A stretch of DNA of 64,000 nucleotides, taken from the NCBI GenBank assembly GCA_964036295.1, contig OZ038464.1, positions 22,828,008 through 22,892,007 of the forward strand, written 5' to 3'. Every line of letters starts with the position of its first letter. Position 1 is the first letter of the stretch. The DNA comes from Plumapathes pennacea (taxonomy: Eukaryota; Cnidaria; Anthozoa; Antipatharia; Myriopathidae). This document shows positions 63,027-64,000 of this stretch, piece by piece. The notes under the pieces were generated by a model. It was not told the origin of the DNA and did not search any database. It saw nothing but the letters and a program-made list of their open reading frames with translations. A program made the position numbers and the translations under genes.

Positions 63027-64000
63027 ATTGGCTGATCTTTGGGAGCCAAACAGACACTATTTTTCGTTAAAGAAAACAGTATAAATTAAAGAACTTTGAG
63101 CCAAGCAAATGATCAGATCAACACTGGTGTCTTTTTTTATCAAGTTATTCTCCCATGTTTGCTGGCGACTAAATCTGTAACATTTTGTATCGCGAAAGGA
63201 CTGCTCATTCTATTCCAACGCAGCAGTACAAGCTCACCAACCTATCTGCCGCCTTTGGACCTGGTTGATTACCGAGTTGATTACTTCGAAATGGTGCAAC
63301 AGTCTCCTTGTGGAGCAGGCAAACCTGCCGCGAGACCTTGTATGTGAATGGCTTCTCGTTCTACGAAGAGTGATCTAGTGTACGCGGAGACCGATTCATG
63401 TTGATTTGTTAATGTTAATTCGAGCTCCAAGTACTTTTTTGTACTTTCTTCGTCTATTTTCCTGATGCCAGACCTCGTAGTTACTCAACAGTTTGTATAC
63501 TCACGCTTTCAGCTCTGGCGAACGAGTAGACACGAACTTCTTGTGTTCATAGGCTTTGTATTGCACAATACAAGAAAATATACATGGTGAGAAAACAGAA
63601 TTAAAGCATCAGTTTTTAATTCTTGTCGAGGGAATGGGAATATATGCGCGTTCCATCCCTTACACATGTGCACATCGGTGTCGCACGAGTAAACGGATAG
63701 TGCAAAATACGCGCATACACCCGATGAACACGTAATATGTGCATCACTCGCAGCATTCAGGTCACATGCGCACCATTTTTATATGTGAAACGGGTGAATT
63801 TTTGTCGGTGATAAAATTGTGGAGATCCACTTGAATTGTTCTTTTTTTTTTTTCGAAAATTTCGGGACTGACCGAATTATATTCTGTACCATAATTCGCT
63901 ATTCCCTTTTGGGAATCATTGGAACCTCCATTTCTTTCCGCCATCAAGGTGATGCCATATTAGCACCATGGTATCATGCACGTGTTTTGCAGGGGAGCAA
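63027..64000. other. PHF14 3' UTR and downstream sequence
   Basis: No coding exon supported. A variant poly(A) signal ATTAAA lies at 63085-63090, about 60 nt after the stop; I saw no nearby canonical AATAAA. The remaining sequence to the window end shows nothing assignable. Confidence 0.55.

Overview
This is metazoan genomic DNA. It is AT-rich, with genes split into many short GT-AG exons, abundant microsatellites, and small inverted-repeat (MITE-like) elements in introns and spacers. The gene content, the intron-rich structure and the single-exon class A GPCRs suggest an early-branching animal, most likely an anthozoan cnidarian (stony coral or sea anemone). The taxon is inferred from gene structure, not proven. 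I see no bacterial, plasmid or phage signal.

Seven protein-coding genes can be modelled, in this order. (1) FAIM, + strand, 2728-5225, 3 exons, 179 aa. (2) A GPATCH8-like G-patch/zinc-finger protein, - strand, 11055-6891, 9 exons, 514 aa. (3) A single-exon rhodopsin-class GPCR, + strand, 12981-14438. (4) An SLC25 mitochondrial carrier, - strand, 18746-16111, 3 exons, 315 aa. (5) A fibrillar procollagen alpha chain, + strand, 21925-45772, 67 recognisable exons, about 1,374 aa; its signal-peptide exon is unresolved, with a candidate at 20637-20704. (6) A second single-exon GPCR, - strand, 47916-47017. (7) PHF14, + strand, 50326-63026, 26 exons, 1,119 aa. Exon phases add up to complete frames for all multi-exon genes; for the collagen this holds from its first Gly-X-Y exon.

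The collagen dominates the window. It has a minor helix, a non-helical hinge, a major helix of 1,014 coded residues built from 54-, 45-, 108- and 198-nt exons, four small exons (36, 18, 18 and 36 nt) at the C-terminal end of the helix, a C-telopeptide and a COLFI C-propeptide. Three glycine substitutions interrupt the helix, and the C-propeptide lacks the two cysteines that link chains in vertebrate procollagens.

The genes show no operon-like or pathway relationship. FAIM (apoptosis/proteostasis), GPATCH8-like (RNA processing) and PHF14 (chromatin reading) are housekeeping or regulatory; the carrier is mitochondrial, the GPCRs are sensory or peptide receptors, and the collagen is extracellular matrix. 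The accessory interest lies in repeats. One foldback family sits just upstream of 3' splice sites in both FAIM and PHF14. A terminal-inverted-repeat element lies between the convergent collagen and GPCR2 genes and carries a polyadenylation signal facing each of them. Two minisatellites abut splice donors. There are also MITEs with TA or TTAA ends and several long hairpins.
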